Source: Bathynomus jamesi
Taxonomy: Eukaryota > Arthropoda > Malacostraca > Isopoda > Cirolanidae
Reading direction: 5' to 3'
Assembly: GCA_023014485.1 (NCBI GenBank)
Contig: JAJOZX010001736.1
Span: forward strand, 322,501-386,500
DNA length: 64,000 nt
Of the stretch, positions 23,057 to 34,481 are shown one piece after another. The notes beneath the pieces were generated by a model. The model made no database searches, was not told the DNA's origin, and was given only the letters and a program-made list of their open reading frames with translations. The position numbers were made by a program, and so were the translations under genes. Positions within the stretch are counted from its first letter, which is position 1. Each line of letters begins with the position of its first letter.

Positions 23057-23690
23057 GATTGTACCTCTCCCAATCGAATTATGGATGCCTGTCTTACCTG
23101 TTGTTATAGATCATGAGCTCATGTTCCCTCTGTGTGTGAAATGTGCAGAGGAGAACAATTGGGACTAATCATACATTCAATCAGAGGAAGATAAGAGGCG
23201 TTTATAGAAGTCCGGAGCTGTCCGTAGCCATTTGTAGCCATGCAGAATACCTAAGATTTATGAAGTGTGGAGACTCCAGATGCTCCCCAACCTCTTCATC
23301 CCGTACATTAACACGTTTTTGACAGATAAAGTTCGGGCATCAGGATACCCGCGCGGCGTTGAGATCGCAGATGAAAAAACAGCATATATCTAACGTTACC
23401 ATGATCGTGACGTTATACAGCTTGAACGAAGCCAGATTGTGCGAAACCTTGGCAAACGCTTTAGTGCAAAATTATACTTAAATAGTCTTTGGGGGAAATT
23501 TGCACAGGATACAGACAAGGGAAACATCCATTTAGCTCAAAGTTATAACGAAGTCATGGCTAAGTGTCTGAGCCTTACGGCTGGCTGTGTTCCGAAGCCA
23601 GTCAAGGAAGTCGGGAAAGCCGGCATTTTCGCCAAGAAGCTCCAGCGGACGGATGTTCTTCTCCAGTTATGCCCTTAATAAAGATTTTTT
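23057..23690 (+). pseudogene. Protein-primed family B DNA polymerase, segment 3 (palm to motif B)
   Basis: It resumes with MPVLPVVIDHELMFPLC and a Cys pair (CVKCAEENN). In-frame stops follow near 23167, 23200 and 23390. The order of the family is otherwise kept: IYEVWRLQML, FIPYINTFLTDKVRASGYPR (about 23300-23360), then motif B, RFSAKLYLNSLWGKFAQ (about 23458-23510), with the invariant Lys and the NS-x-x-GK element. Motif C (DTD) and the C-terminus are absent; the sequence runs into a microsatellite at 23690. Together the three segments cover most of a polymerase gene; it cannot be functional. Confidence 0.82.
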
Positions 23691-23959
23691 TTATTTTTTC
23701 CTATTCACACATACAATACATATATACAAACATACATGCAAACATGCATGCACACATACATATATACATGCAACCATACAATTCATATATATATATACAC
23801 CTTTGTGAGTCTGAGTTGCTAGGTTAGGTTACACCCCAACCCCTTTCCTTCTTACCTCCCCGTCCCCCTTCCTGCGTATCCCCCTCCACCCCCTTCCTGT
23901 ATACCCTTCCTCCCATTTGCAGTGTTGAATGACACTGGCGCTGGCACTCTTGCAATAAA
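23691..23959. repeat. ACAT-type microsatellite and C-rich tract
   Basis: Imperfect (ACATACAT)n sequence occupies about 23708-23800. A C/T-rich stretch with CCCCCTTCC-like motifs follows at about 23830-23912. No gene is visible. Confidence 0.8.
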
Positions 23960-24745
23960 CAATATTGATGATATTGCATGCAACTGCTTTGCATTCTACA
24001 TTTCTGCGAGCATACTAATATATATCAAAGTTATTGACTTCTCCTTAGGGAAACGGAGCTTACAGATGAAAAGACAAATTTCAAAGACAAAGTTCAAAGA
24101 CAAATTCTCCAAAACTGTATGTTCTAATGTTGTTTATAAATACACGTGCGACAGCTCTAAGGCTGCGTATATCGGTAGTACTCAACTCCAACTGGAGGTA
24201 TGCCTTTCTCAACATTTGGGCTTATCAGTCCGTACCAACCGTCTCCTCAGTAACCCACCACAATCCGCAAATAGAAACCATAGTAATGATAACAACCACC
24301 CCCTTTACAAAACTCAGTTCGAAATTTTAACAAGAACCAATAATCTCACAAAACTCCGAATTTTAGAATCTTTGTACATCTATACGTAGAAACAAACCCT
24401 CCATTAACAACAGTAGTTCATCTTACAAATTACAGCTCTTCTAACTAACCATCCAACCTACTTTCATAGATATATCATACCTTCCAATGTAACTGATATT
24501 CATATAGTTTTCTCTCAGTATCTGCCGAATATGGAGGTTGACGTAATTATTGTGTATTTACCAATTGAGATAATTTTAATTTAATTTAATTTTAATGATT
24601 TTAATTCTTTTTGCTATATATATATAATTTTAATTATTTATTCTTATTTTGTTTTAAGGTCTTAAGGTTTATAATTCAGTGATGACGACAAAAGATTTGT
24701 CGAAACGTCTGAAGTACAAAAATAAACGAAAATGTTTGCTGTTGT
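23960..24745 (+). mobile_element. Penelope-like element, 3' part with GIY-YIG domain and ribozyme-like tail
   Basis: Only the C-terminal end of the PLE protein is kept. At about 24060-24390 it shows the GIY-YIG-type endonuclease arrangement VVYKYTCDSSKAAYIGSTQL followed by LRILESLYI. The canonical Cys pair CDSC is CDSS here. An AT-rich 3' region ends with a hammerhead-like core at 24679-24709. The copy at 54775-55650 is closely similar, which supports the boundaries. The start at 23960 is uncertain. Confidence 0.8.
24679..24709 (+). ncRNA. Hammerhead-ribozyme-like motif of PLE tail (decayed core)
   Basis: The core GTGATGA at 24679 is followed by a six-base-pair hairpin (GACAAA, loop AGA, TTTGTC) and then GAAACGTC ending at 24709. 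Hammerhead cores are CUGAUGA...GAAA with cleavage after UH; the palindromic ACGT after GAA fits the very short helix III reported for PLE ribozymes. The first core base is G instead of C, which should cripple activity. Confidence 0.55.
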
Positions 24746-24753
24746 GTTGGTCC

Positions 24754-24757
24754 TGCT

Positions 24758-24792
<35 letters not shown>

Positions 24793-24912
24793 TGAATAAA
24801 ACCACGAAGGAAAGGAAACACAAAATGGTGCTCAAGCGCTTTCGTCTAATGACATCCTCAGGAACACTGAGCACCATTTTGTGTTCCTTTCCTTCGTGGT
24901 TTTATTCATCAT
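24754..24912. repeat. (TA)n plus inverted PLE-end hairpin
   Basis: After (TA)n at about 24764-24790, two PLE end sequences face each other. The segment from GATGAATAAAACCACGAAGG (24792) is mirrored by its complement ending near 24910. The arms are about 50 bp, around a core containing CCTCAGG and ACGAAAGCGCTTGAGCAC. Transcribed, it would form a long hairpin. A further (TA)n run lies at about 24952-24986. Confidence 0.75.
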
Positions 24913-24946
24913 AAATATTTTTCACGTGTTACTTTCGTGAAATAAT

Positions 24947-24989
<43 letters not shown>

Positions 24990-24991
<2 letters not shown>

Positions 24992-26614
24992 AACACTGGT
25001 GTTCATAAATATTCGTACGGAGAAATATTTCAGTTATATTCTTCCCTCTCTTTTGTACCATGCATAGGATAGTTATGAAATGTTTACCGTTCATTGGAAA
25101 ATTTTAACAAATAAAAAGAAAAAAAATCCAACTCCAACACAATGTAAAACATCAAAGAATTTGAGGAAAATACAAAAATGTTAAAATGCAAAAGTTTTCG
25201 TACAAATATTTACAAAATTATTTAATACTTCGTGTGTCCATCTTTTGTTTGAATGATTTAAATGATTCGCTCTGGGTATTTTTCTAAAAGGTTTCGACAT
25301 ATCCCAGTAGAAATTTTAGTACATTCTTCTAAAGTAAATTGCTGGAATTTATTCAAATTCGAAGGGTTTCTTTTGCGAAAAGCTTTTTTCAAATGAGACT
25401 ATAAATTCTCTATTAAATTGAGATTTGGACTTCGACTGCGCCACTCGAGAAGTTTGAAATTCTTTTGTTGAAGCCGTTTCATGGTCCACTTGCATATTTG
25501 TTTTGGATTATTATCTTGTTGCAGTCGTACTTTCGCAAAACATTCGCAGCTCCCGAACTGAATGAAATATATTTTCTTCTAAATTTTCATGATATTTCTA
25601 TAAATTCATGATTCCATTGATAACAACAAGCTTTCCTGGACCAGAAGCACAAAAGCATCCCAAAAGAAAAACTACCACTACCATGTTTACTGTGGGAAAG
25701 ATGTGTTTTCCTCGAATGCAGTATCTGATTTTCGTCAAACATAACGTTGTTCGTTGTCCCCAAATAATTACATGTTGGTCTCATCTGTCCAGAGAACTTC
25801 CTTTCAGATTGCAAATCCATAATTTTGATAATCGTAGCGTACTTTAAAAGAGTTACTTTGTGCACTTTTCGTAGCAGAGGTTTTCTTCGTGCAACTCTTC
25901 CATGCAGACCATTCTTTCTCAATGTACGACATAAAGTACAGCGATGGACATTGATCTTAGAACGTATTAATTTTGTCAAATATCACTTGGATTTAAAGAA
26001 GCAAATCTTTCAATCCGTTTAGCTGTACGTTCTGAAACCTTGCAAGGTTGCCCACACTTTGGCAGAGTTTTTTGCTGTTGTAAAAGCTCCCATTTCATTA
26101 TAACTGCAGCAACCGTCATAAATAGAATTCGCATTTATTCTCCTATCTTTCTATAACTCTTTTCAGACTCGTGTGCAACAATAACAGATCTCTTAAGATT
26201 TGCAGACAGCTCTTTACCACGACGACTCATTGCTTACTAATGGATTGTATACTGTAGTTATCCGTCTTCCACGAAGACTGAAAGAGGAAATTGTAAAATT
26301 CAGAATTGCCAACTGTCTCCAATCAATAAACAGCCAACTACTAATAAAAAATTTAAATTCTTCAAGCTTAAGTTCGACACAGAAAGTATTAAATAGTTTT
26401 GTAAATAAATGTACGAAAACTTTTGCATTTTAACTTTTTTTTTATTTTCCTGAATTTTTTTTGTCTTGCATTATATGCTGGAATTAAATTAATTTTTTAT
26501 TTGTTAAATTTTTCCAAAACCACGGGAAACTTTTCCTGTCCTATGCATGGTACACAAAACAAGGACGAATATAACTGAAATATTTCTCTGTACGAATACC
26601 TATGAACGCCGCTG

Positions 26615-26617
<3 letters not shown>
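24990..26617 (-). mobile_element. Tc1-like DNA transposon with ~140-bp inverted ends
   Basis: The ends are inverted copies: left from GTGTTCATAAATATTCGTAC near 25000, right the complement near 26597-26617, extending inward about 140 bp through a shared GTACCATGCATAGGA-type block. (TA)n sequence flanks both sides, so the TA duplication is ambiguous. The transposase gene inside is decayed. Confidence 0.82.
25220..26230 (-). pseudogene. Tc1-like transposase remnant
   Basis: The start at 26230 reads MSRRGKELSANLKRSVIVAH, the usual Tc1 opening, then the HTH residues SYRKIGE. Further on are KPCKVSERTAKRIERF-like sequence, LRKNGLHGRVARRKPLLRKV (about 25880-25940) and degenerate DDE pieces: QQDNNPKQ for the second Asp and SRSPNLNLIEN for the Glu region. 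PNL replaces the usual PDL. Multiple frameshifts and stops occur. The longest open piece is 25587-25979. Confidence 0.75.

Positions 26618-26660
<43 letters not shown>
26605..26660. repeat. (TA)n microsatellite
   Basis: A nearly pure TA array at the right edge of the Tc1-like element. Confidence 0.9.
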
Positions 26661-26661
<1 letters not shown>

Positions 26662-26679
26662 ACATATTATCAAAATCTC

Positions 26680-27165
26680 ATTTACTATTGAATTGGGCCT
26701 TCCTCTCCGCTTTCTACCTTTGCAAACACTCTTATACACTCTTTTCTCAACTCTATCTTCTTCAGTTCTTTAACCTGAACACCTGAGCACCTGAACAGCG
26801 AACACGCTTTCCTCAGTTTTCACTTCCACTAACTTCTGAACACCACACGATTTCTTACTCTATTAAACTTTTGCACGCCACACACTTTTCAGATTAATTA
26901 TCCATACCAACCACTCTTACTCTTGACTTCTCCCTTTCATGCCATGCCATATAAAAGTGTTGGTACCAACACAAGTCCGTGTAAACATCTAGCAGCATCT
27001 CTCTCCAGTCTCCGCTTCTTCACAATCGCTTTCAGCGCTCCCGCCATGTTCCTTCCTTGATTCACTTTACTATTTACTTCACCTGCAATCGTACCTCTTT
27101 TCTTCTGTACACATCTCAGATAATTAAGGGATCCTACCACCTTTAGCTTTTCACCATTCACCATG
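26680..27165 (-). pseudogene. Non-LTR reverse transcriptase C-terminal fragment
   Basis: On the minus strand, 27164-26937 reads MVNGEKLKVVGSLNYLRCVQ, then GEVNSKVNQGRNMAGALKAI and CLHGLVLVPTLLYGMA. This is the block just after the RT palm in a widespread animal non-LTR family (consensus VNGE...YLGS...R..GA...LVPTxLYG). Sequence down to about 26680 looks like its degraded continuation. It is probably the same family as the fragments at 31960-33130. Confidence 0.7.
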
Positions 27166-27312
27166 CATTCAGCCAGACGCAGCCTTGCTTAATTTAACCA
27201 GCTAACCGCAGCGATGCTCATTCAGCCAGCAGCAGCCTTGCTCATTCAGCCAACAGCAGCCTTGCTCATGCAGCCAACCGAAGCCTCGTTCATTCAACCA
27301 ACTGCTGCCTTG
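27165..27312. repeat. 24-bp minisatellite, five to six units
   Basis: Units of the form CATTCAGCCAACAGCAGCCT plus TGCT recur about every 24 bp with mismatches. On the minus strand they encode repeats of EQGCCWLN. Confidence 0.8.
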
Positions 27313-27954
27313 TTCCGTAGACGTGTTTTCTGGAACTCTTAACTGATTCTTTGTTTGAAATGTATTTGGGGAGTGTTTATTCAAAATTCGTGCAGTTATA
27401 TACATAAAATTTTATCTGTAGTGGTTTTAGAATTTTGAAGTAACTATATTTTTTGTGCAATATTATTTTTGTTTTATACATGGATAAAATATGCCGTTTG
27501 CAAACCATCCGTATACAGTAGTTTCTTCACGTTCGAGTTTTCGTGGGATATTTATTTCGATAATCAAATAAGAGGAAATAGTGTTTGTGAATTTTGTAAC
27601 TTAAAGTTATGTATTGATGACAAGTATAAGGGGTTAAAAAAGGTCTTATATGAGAATCTGATGAAACAAATGAAATCCAAATTTGAAGAAAATGTGATTA
27701 AAATAATTAATGTTGACATGTGAAAAGATGTTAATGTAATTAGCAAAAAGGTTTTAGATATTGAGAATAATTGAAGGGGAAGTGAACTGAATAGTAATTT
27801 CAACTCCAAAAAGAAATTAAACGAAAACAAATATCTCAACCGATAACAATTTTATTTTGGTTAGGAACGGTGATAAGATTAAAACTAAGAAGTCTTTTAG
27901 ATATACAAATGATATAAAAAATGAAAGTTTTGATAGGTCCATCCACAGATTCTT
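27313..27954 (+). other. Unrecognised stretch with a short ORF at 27469-27723
   Basis: An 84-codon frame, MFYTWIKYAVCKPS..., includes the Cys pair CEFCNLKLC and a Lys-rich helix. It stops at 27721, but in-frame sequence beyond (KDVNVISKKVLDIENN) looks like a continuation. It could be a decayed retroelement ORF1 or unrelated; I do not recognise it. Confidence 0.25.
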
Positions 27955-28660
27955 TTTATGCAGGAAGGAGAGGCCAAGAGCAAGCGCTAGCAAAAATGCA
28001 TTCCCCACAAAAGGAGAAGTAGAGCCGTAATAAAAGTCCAGGAGCTTTCAGATACCTGGACACACTGCGTTTGAAAGATTGTGCGTGACAGACCGGGATG
28101 AAGATGGATTGAGGAAGATTGTTCCAGAGTTGACCGGATGAGTAGAAGAAAGGTTGAGAATAGCGATTAATCCTTGCGTTAGAGAGTTGGACAGAAAAGG
28201 AATGAAAATGGGTTGAAAGTCTGGTACTGTAGGCTCTCCATAAAGAAGGAGGCATAAAGTTATAGAGTTCAGAAGAACAGTGACCGTTATAATAGTGATA
28301 GAAAAGAGAAGCTGTTTTAGAAAGAGTATATGTAAGTGATATATTCAGCAAACATCACGAGAAAAGGAAACACCAAGAATGTTAGGAAAAGAAGGATTGA
28401 GTTGTATATTGTTGAAGGTAAGGGGATAGTCGTGTGGAAGCTAGTGAGTAGACAGATGAAAGAACTGGGTTTCGAGACATTGAAAATCACAAGGTTTTCT
28501 CTGCCCCAATCAAAGATAGTAGAAAGATCAGAGATCAGGAGCGCCATAGCCATCTTACGAGAAGCACGAAGTGACTGTTGAGAGGAACGCTTTATGAAGC
28601 GGACGGAGAAGTGAAAGGTGAAATCATCAGCACAGGAGTGGATAGGACAGGTAAGGGCGG
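27955..28660 (-). mobile_element. Jockey-like non-LTR retrotransposon, copy D (short)
   Basis: Minus-strand 3' portion only. The upstream part (about 28350-28600) keeps the block before the C-terminal domain (WGRENLVIFNVSKP, NILGVSFSRD). A deletion then removes the central piece, and 27956-28310 holds the tail domain LFYHYYNGHCSSELYNFMPP and YSSGQLWNNLPQSIFIPVC. The element ends at a GCATAAAAAGA-type tail near 27955. Numerous indels are present. Confidence 0.82.
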
Positions 28661-29535
28661 ATCATCGTATCGCGAGGCCCCATGACACCAAAGGTTATCG
28701 AAATAATGTTCCCCCGGGGCTCCATGACACCAAAGATTACTGAAATAAAACAAACGAAACGAAGGAAAATGGAAGAAACAAAACGCAAATATGGAAATAT
28801 ACTACATGAAAAACAATTTACGAGACTTCTCCCAAAGGCGCCTCTTATCATCTTTTCCAAACTAAACAATTTACTAGCTCAATCGAATTAAATGCTTATT
28901 AGATTTTTCTCAAGTTTTAACAACTCATAGAGTCTCTTGTGCACACATAGCAAAAACAAACATGAACCCATACTGACTTCATCACATTAATACAGGCACA
29001 AAATATTATTGTATGGAAAACTATAATGAATTACTAACTCTGTCCTGGTCTCTCAAATAATTATGATTCAGGATATGAATATGAGACACAGACTCTGACA
29101 AATTATTAGAAAAAATAATCCCACTATAAAGAAAAAGGTTGTCCCGTATCCCTTACCCCTGACTACATAATAGTGAGGGAAATAAATAAGTAAATACTGT
29201 AAGTCCCAAAATTAGTAATGAAGGTGCTCACAGAATAAGTTCCCACATGAATATAAAATTCTGACTGCACGAATGAAACAAGATTGCCACATAATACCCG
29301 CTGAAACGTGTCTAACGACTAAACGTGTTCACCAGACAAGCGGCAAGCTGTGTCACGTTAGTAGTACGTTCGTTTGTTCGCCTGTTTCAGCTTTTTTACC
29401 AAACGGGAGAAAATTGAACCATTTTGCAAAGGTTTATCGCATTAAGTATGACACTTAGATGATACGTTTTGAGAAATTCTCCTCCATTATTATTAGCTTT
29501 GCCCATTATTATTAGCTGCCCTTCCGTTAATCCAC
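28661..29535. other. No gene seen
   Basis: A small direct duplication (CATGACACCAAAG... at about 28681 and 28722) is the only structure I noticed. Short frames at 28682-28891 and 29273-29458 have no recognisable motifs. Confidence 0.5.
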
Positions 29536-29539
29536 AATT

Positions 29540-31540
29540 TGGTTTCACTGAAATCCCGAAAGAAGGATGACAAACGGTACCTTTCTGATTTCCCATGGAA
29601 GGATAACTGCTTCCGTGGCCGGGGCCCTTCCGAGTGTGCTGAGCGCATCACGGAGGTGATTCTTTCGGGCATGGAGGCGTACATTCCATATTCTATTCGT
29701 ATCACTAATGCAAAAACCTTGGTTTAACTTCACTTGTTCTACTGCTATTCGCAATAGAGAGGAGGCTTTCAGAAGGAACCTTCGCCATCCAATCCGTGAC
29801 TCTCACTCACCTTATATTTCTTCGTGGAATCGTGCAAAATCTGTACTTCGACTCCCCAAAAATTCCTTCATCAGACAAAAATATGAAAACCTATCCAATT
29901 CTAATTCTTCTCGCTTTTTCTGGCATCCAGCTAAGACCCTCTTCACCAACCTTACTTCCTCTTCTTTCCCTCCTCTTTTCCATTCCGACGGCTCAGTTGC
30001 CGTCTCTTCTGACAAAGCTGAACACTTCGCTCAAACTTTCGCTTCCAACTCAACTATGGACGATTTCGGTGTTGTTTCTCTTCTAAAGATGTTTTTTCTG
30101 CCCTATCTGGGTTCAACTCTAGGAAGGCGTGTGGTCCTGATGGTGTTGCTCCTGTTGTTCTTAAGAACTGTACTTCTGAGCTGACACCCTGCCTAGGCAA
30201 ACTCTTTTGTTTTTGTCTTTGTCTTTGTCTCTTCATTCAGCATGTTCCTAAGAAGGGTGACCGTTCTCAACCCTCCAACTATTGTCCAATTGCTTTGAAT
30301 TCTTGCCTTTCTAAAGTTTCTGAATCTATCCTTAAGAGGAAGATTCTTAAACACCTCTCTTCTCACAATCTTCTTTCAGATTGTCAGTATGGGTTCCGAA
30401 AGGGACGCTCTACTGGCGATCTTCTTGCATATCTCTCTGACTCTTGATCATCCTCCTTTCGGGACCTCGGTGAAACATTTGCTATTGCTGTTGATAGAGC
30501 CTGAAACAAATCTTTAATTTCGAACCTGCCCTCCTGCTGTTTCTTTTCTTCTATCTGTGCCTTTATCTTTAACTTCTTTTCTAGATGATCTATAGCTGTG
30601 GTTGTAGGTAACCACGCCTTTCTACTAAAGTTATTACAGTGGTGTTCCTCAGGGTTCTGTCCTGTCACCACCCCTTTCCTGTCCTACTCACTCCTATGCC
30701 GATAATTCCACTCTTTACTTCTCCACCAGCTTCCCAAAACGTCCCTCTCAACTCACTCCATGATTTGCGTAGGACGGCTATGGTACACCTGACCTCTGAT
30801 CTTTCTTCTATCTCTGACTGGGACAGAGAAAATCTTGTGGCTTTCAATGCCTCAAAAACTCAGTTCCTCCATCTGTCTATTCGTCACAATTTTCCACACG
30901 ACTATCCCCTCAACAACACATAACTCAATTCTTCCTCTTCTCTTAACATTTTTGGTGTTTCCTTTTCTCGTGATATTTCCTGGAAAGATCACATATACTC
31001 TCTTTTCAAAACAGCTTCTAAGAGGTTAGGTGTGCTGACACTGTGCTGTACCGCCTCCGCAGTTTTTTTCACCCCCAATCACTTGCTGTCTCTGTACAGG
31101 GATCGCATCCGCCCATGTATGGAGTGTTTCTCATGTATGGGGTGGCTCAAACCACACAGCCGTACTTGACCGGGTGGAATCAAAGGCTTCTCTTTACTAT
31201 CGCTATTATAACGGACACTGCTCTTCTGAACTCTCTAACTGCATGCCGCCTCCTTTAAGAAGAACACGCAGCACCAGAATATCGACACTTTCTAATTCCT
31301 TTTCTGTTCAACTCTCTAACGCAAGGGTTAATCAGTATTTTCAGTCTTTCATCTACTCAACCGGTCAACTCTGGAACAATCTTCCTTAATCAATCTTTCC
31401 CCCCTGTTTATGACTCCAATCTTTCAAACGCAGAGTGTCTAGGCATCTCGAAAACCCCAGACCTTGATTTTGGTTCTGTTCTTCTTCTATGGGTGGGCGT
31501 TTTTGAGGGCATTCGTTCTTCGCCCCTCCTTCCTGAATAA
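29540..31540 (+). mobile_element. Jockey-like non-LTR retrotransposon, copy E
   Basis: Plus strand, 5' truncated near the linker (ERITEVILSGMEAYIPYSIR at about 29640-29700). It continues with SWNRAKSVLRLPKNSFIRQK, FPPLFHSDGSVAV, QYGFRKGRSTGD (about 30388), DSTLYF-like degenerate catalytic box near 30700, SDWDRENLVAFNASKTQFLH, and the tail domain SNARVNQYFQSFIYSTGQLW. The 3' end is GCCCCTCCTTCCTGAATAAAAAA at about 31540. Frames are broken repeatedly. Confidence 0.87.
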
Positions 31541-31548
31541 AAAAACTT

Positions 31549-31960
31549 GGGTGCTACTGTAGTATGCGGTCTACCTACGATTCGGCGGTCTACCTTTTAA
31601 TTATAGCTTCTTATCTTCTTATTATTTTATTATTAGGTTAATTGTACGCCCTTGACGATTGGTTAGGTTAAGTCGTGATATTTTCGTTAAAACTAACGAA
31701 AATATCACGACTTAACCTAACCAATCATCAAGGGCGTACTGTAGTATGCGGTCTACCGTTAAGTATGCGGTAGTAGTATGTTTAACTTCTTTAATAATTC
31801 CTTAATTGTGTAAATTAAATTATAATTCCTTTCAATTCATTTTCAATTCATTTTAAATATTTTGAACGGTAGACCACATACTACAGTAGAAACTTAACGG
31901 TAGACCGCATACTACAGTAGAAACTTAACGGTAGACCGCATACTACAGTAGCACCAAAAC
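31549..31960. mobile_element. MITE with GGTCTACC-type ends, containing a foldback module
   Basis: The ends are inverted: GGTGCTACTGTAGTATGCGG at the left, and the complement (CCGCATACTACAGTAGCACC) at the right near 31956. The segment ACGGTAGACC(G/A)CATACTACAG is repeated three times near the right end. In the middle (about 31650-31740) an inverted copy pair of GTACGCCCTTGACGATTGGT forms a hairpin. This module recurs near 54.6, 56.1 and 56.7 kb. It is non-coding. Confidence 0.75.
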
Positions 31961-31964
31961 TTGC

Positions 31965-33130
31965 ACCATAGAAACAATTGATCGCATTCATGAGTCTGCC
32001 GCCAACGCTTATATACCCAAGACCTGCCAGTGCTCCTTTATTCATTCTTTTATACGCTTTCTCAAGATTTGTAAAAGCTACAGTATGTATATCTTGCAAT
32101 CCCTTCCACATGCTTTCTCAATCACTTTAATCATTTAAATTCTTCTAACTCGGAACCTTCCTTGCTCATCTCTCACTAAGCATTTTATAATACCATGAAC
32201 TCTTTCTATCACGATTCTATCATACACCTTACACCTTCCTCATTGTACTAAAAGGACTTATACCTCTGTTTTTCTTACATTCAATCTTTTTGCCTTTCAT
32301 TTGCTACAGTGTAACAGTTATTGCTTTTTATCCATTCTTCAGGCACACACCCATTTCTACCTGCACTCTGATATATGCACCACAACCACTCTAACCCTTT
32401 CAAAACCACATACTTAATCATTTCCCCATATATCCCCTCCACACCTGTCGTTTTTCCATTCTTTCCATTCTTCATCTTGCAAACCGCTGCTTTCACTTCA
32501 CCCATGGCTATGTTCTTAGGCACTCTCTTACATGTTACATGTCACACCGCCAAATCCTATCATTTTTATAATATGAACTCCTCTCATCTCTTCTACCCAT
32601 TAAAACATCAAAATATTCCTGTCATCTTTTCTGTAGCTCCGTCTCCGCTGTGAGCATTATTCCACTTTCTTAGTTTTATTTCTGCAATTCCTTCCAGAAC
32701 AGTTTCCTATTTTCTATATAATTCTAATTTATACTCCTTCCAAACTCATTAATTAGTCTTTGTTTCTTCTGCCGCACTAGTCTCTTCACACTTCCCTTGC
32801 TCTCTTCATCCACTGTCTTCTTTATCACAATTACCCTCCACACACATCTATTTCCTTTCATCCTGAACCGCTGCTCCAACCTGTCATCCTATAACGCTTT
32901 TCGCCTCTTCTTTGAACCTGCCTTTGCACCCTACCCGCGACAACAAACTCCTTACATTCCTATTCAGAATTTTCTGGTAGACATTCCACTTCTCACTCGT
33001 ATCCATTTGTTCTGAATTCTTTCCACTAAATTCACCATTTAATTTGCTCTTACTGTAATCTTCCGCCACTTCTCTCACCATTAACTTCTCCACTTTAATT
33101 CTTTTTTACCCAACTTCTTTTCCATCAACT
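31965..33130 (-). pseudogene. Non-LTR reverse transcriptase fragments (same family as 26.9 kb)
   Basis: On the minus strand the pieces occur in gene order. The endonuclease-RT linker is at 33093-32884 (Lys-rich). The fingers block at 32523-32281 reads MGEVKAAVCKMKNGKNGKTT and VPEEWIK. The palm block at 32110-31980 reads TNLEKAYKRMNKGALAG and VGGRLMNAINCFYGAS. The first palm Asp (usually DLEKAYD) is Asn here. The catalytic DD region is missing. It ends against the MITE at 31960. Confidence 0.7.
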
Positions 33131-33321
33131 CTCTTCCATTTTTCACAGAACCTCGCTTTACACAAAAGTATTATGTTGTGAGTAAGATCCTTATTTATAC
33201 TTCGTAGTGCACGTGTGTCATGTACCTGTTTCAGCATATTTCGCTTCATACTCGTATATATAGTACATCTCGTTATCATGGCTTGTTATTAAATGAATCA
33301 TTTACTATAAATTCCGTCCAG

Positions 33322-33413
33322 GTGTGGCTCACAATGATTATACTTCTCTTCGGAATTTCCCTCATCAGCTATTTCGTTTCGAAGATCAGCGAAAGAAAAA
33401 GAAATCAAAACAG
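33322..33413 (+). CDS. Ionotropic receptor (IR), exon encoding transmembrane segment 1
   Basis: A 92-bp exon between an acceptor (CCGTCCAG ending 33321) and a donor (CAG|GTATAAT). It encodes VWLTMIILLFGISLISYFVS followed by the basic stretch KISERKRNQNR, a membrane segment and its cytoplasmic end. It ends in phase 2, and the exon at 34208 supplies the one missing base. Receptors of this family are ligand-gated cation channels of sensory neurons, derived from glutamate receptors. Upstream exons for the first ligand-binding lobe were not found in the window. The assignment rests on the exact joining of this exon to the two that follow. Confidence 0.8.
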
Positions 33414-34207
33414 GTATAATTAGCTCATTAGAAACTTAAATATTATTACATATTTTTACCGGCAACTTTAATTATTTTTGTTATATGATTTATTGAAGTT
33501 ACACCTAGGATTTCCGTGTTACAATTTATTCAAAATTTTAATGATTTTAACCTTTGTCAATCTTACATTAGATTCTCTCTTATCTTTGTAATTAAAACTT
33601 GTATTTGCAGGGTTTCTTCACTTTTCAAATATCATTGAAATTAATGTCTTTCAAGTTTTAAGATAAATTTGCGCACGCCCACACCCATCCAACCACATGC
33701 ACACACACACACACACACACACACGTTTGGCTACCTTTGAAAACTGACATTTTCACATATTTTCACATTCATTTCAGTATTACGACATTTACCCAGCCTG
33801 AAGAACCTAATAAATTTAACCAAAGCTGACCTAACCTAACCTAACCTAGCCTAATCCTAATTATATCTATTTTTTTTCATGAAAAAAGCTAGCATTTTTT
33901 AAGATAAACCACCGCAACACTGCTAATGTCGTGGTACGCATGTTTGTGTTGCGATGGACTGTTTATAATAAAGATTGACGCGATTCCGTATGGAAGCGAA
34001 GACCACACACACACACACACACCAGAATCAACGGCATGGCTTTTTGATCTCATCTTAATTTATCCACTTTTCAAACTTCATACGTGTCTTTTTACTCTCT
34101 TCACGCCTCATATATATGAAAGCACTGACAGCTATTGGAAGAAATCAATAAAAATTTCTCAGTACCTTTTAAATAATTGGAAAATTTTAATTGTATTTAT
34201 ATTTCAG
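33414..34207 (+). other. IR intron with CA repeats and TTAGG-type pentamers
   Basis: The intron is 794 bp. It carries (CA)n at about 33703-33723 and 34002-34022. At about 33825-33850 there is a short run of CCTAA pentamers. No other element was recognised. Confidence 0.7.
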
Positions 34208-34287
34208 TGAGAGAATTGTTTCTTCCGTTGCAAAGGACACTACTTTTAGGGCTGTTATGACAGCGTGGAAAGTCATCTTTGCACAAG
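34208..34287 (+). CDS. Ionotropic receptor, exon encoding the pore region
   Basis: An 80-bp exon between an acceptor (TTATATTTCAG) and a donor (CAAG|GTAGGA). With the last two bases of the preceding exon it reads SERIVSSVAKDTTFRAVMTA, then WKVIFAQ, leaving one base. The WKVIFAQ end matches the pore-region tail of divergent IRs, where an LLAQ-like motif precedes the third membrane segment. The next exon, 25.35 kb away, begins CA and completes the codon as Ala. Confidence 0.8.
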
Positions 34288-34361
34288 GTAGGAATGTTAT
34301 ATTTACTTCTTAGTATTCCATATACAGAAGGACATTTTATCAGCTCTCTCTCTCTCTAACT

Positions 34362-34362
34362 A

Positions 34363-34445
<83 letters not shown>

Positions 34446-34480
34446 CTTATATATATATGTATATAAGCTGATATATATAT
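34362..34480. repeat. (TA)n microsatellite
   Basis: Long TA arrays with a few interruptions. Long frames here encode only Ile/Tyr repeats. Confidence 0.95.
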
Positions 34481-34481
34481 A

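Noticed and set aside
22633..23073. 146-codon Pro/Leu/Ser-rich frame on the minus strand
   Set aside because: A product of a purine-rich tract; no start context, no conservation, and part of an inverted terminal arm.
26937..33130. One long non-LTR element spanning both RT fragments
   Set aside because: Other elements and unique sequence lie between, and the fragments are separated by more than 4 kb; they are better read as separate insertions of one family.
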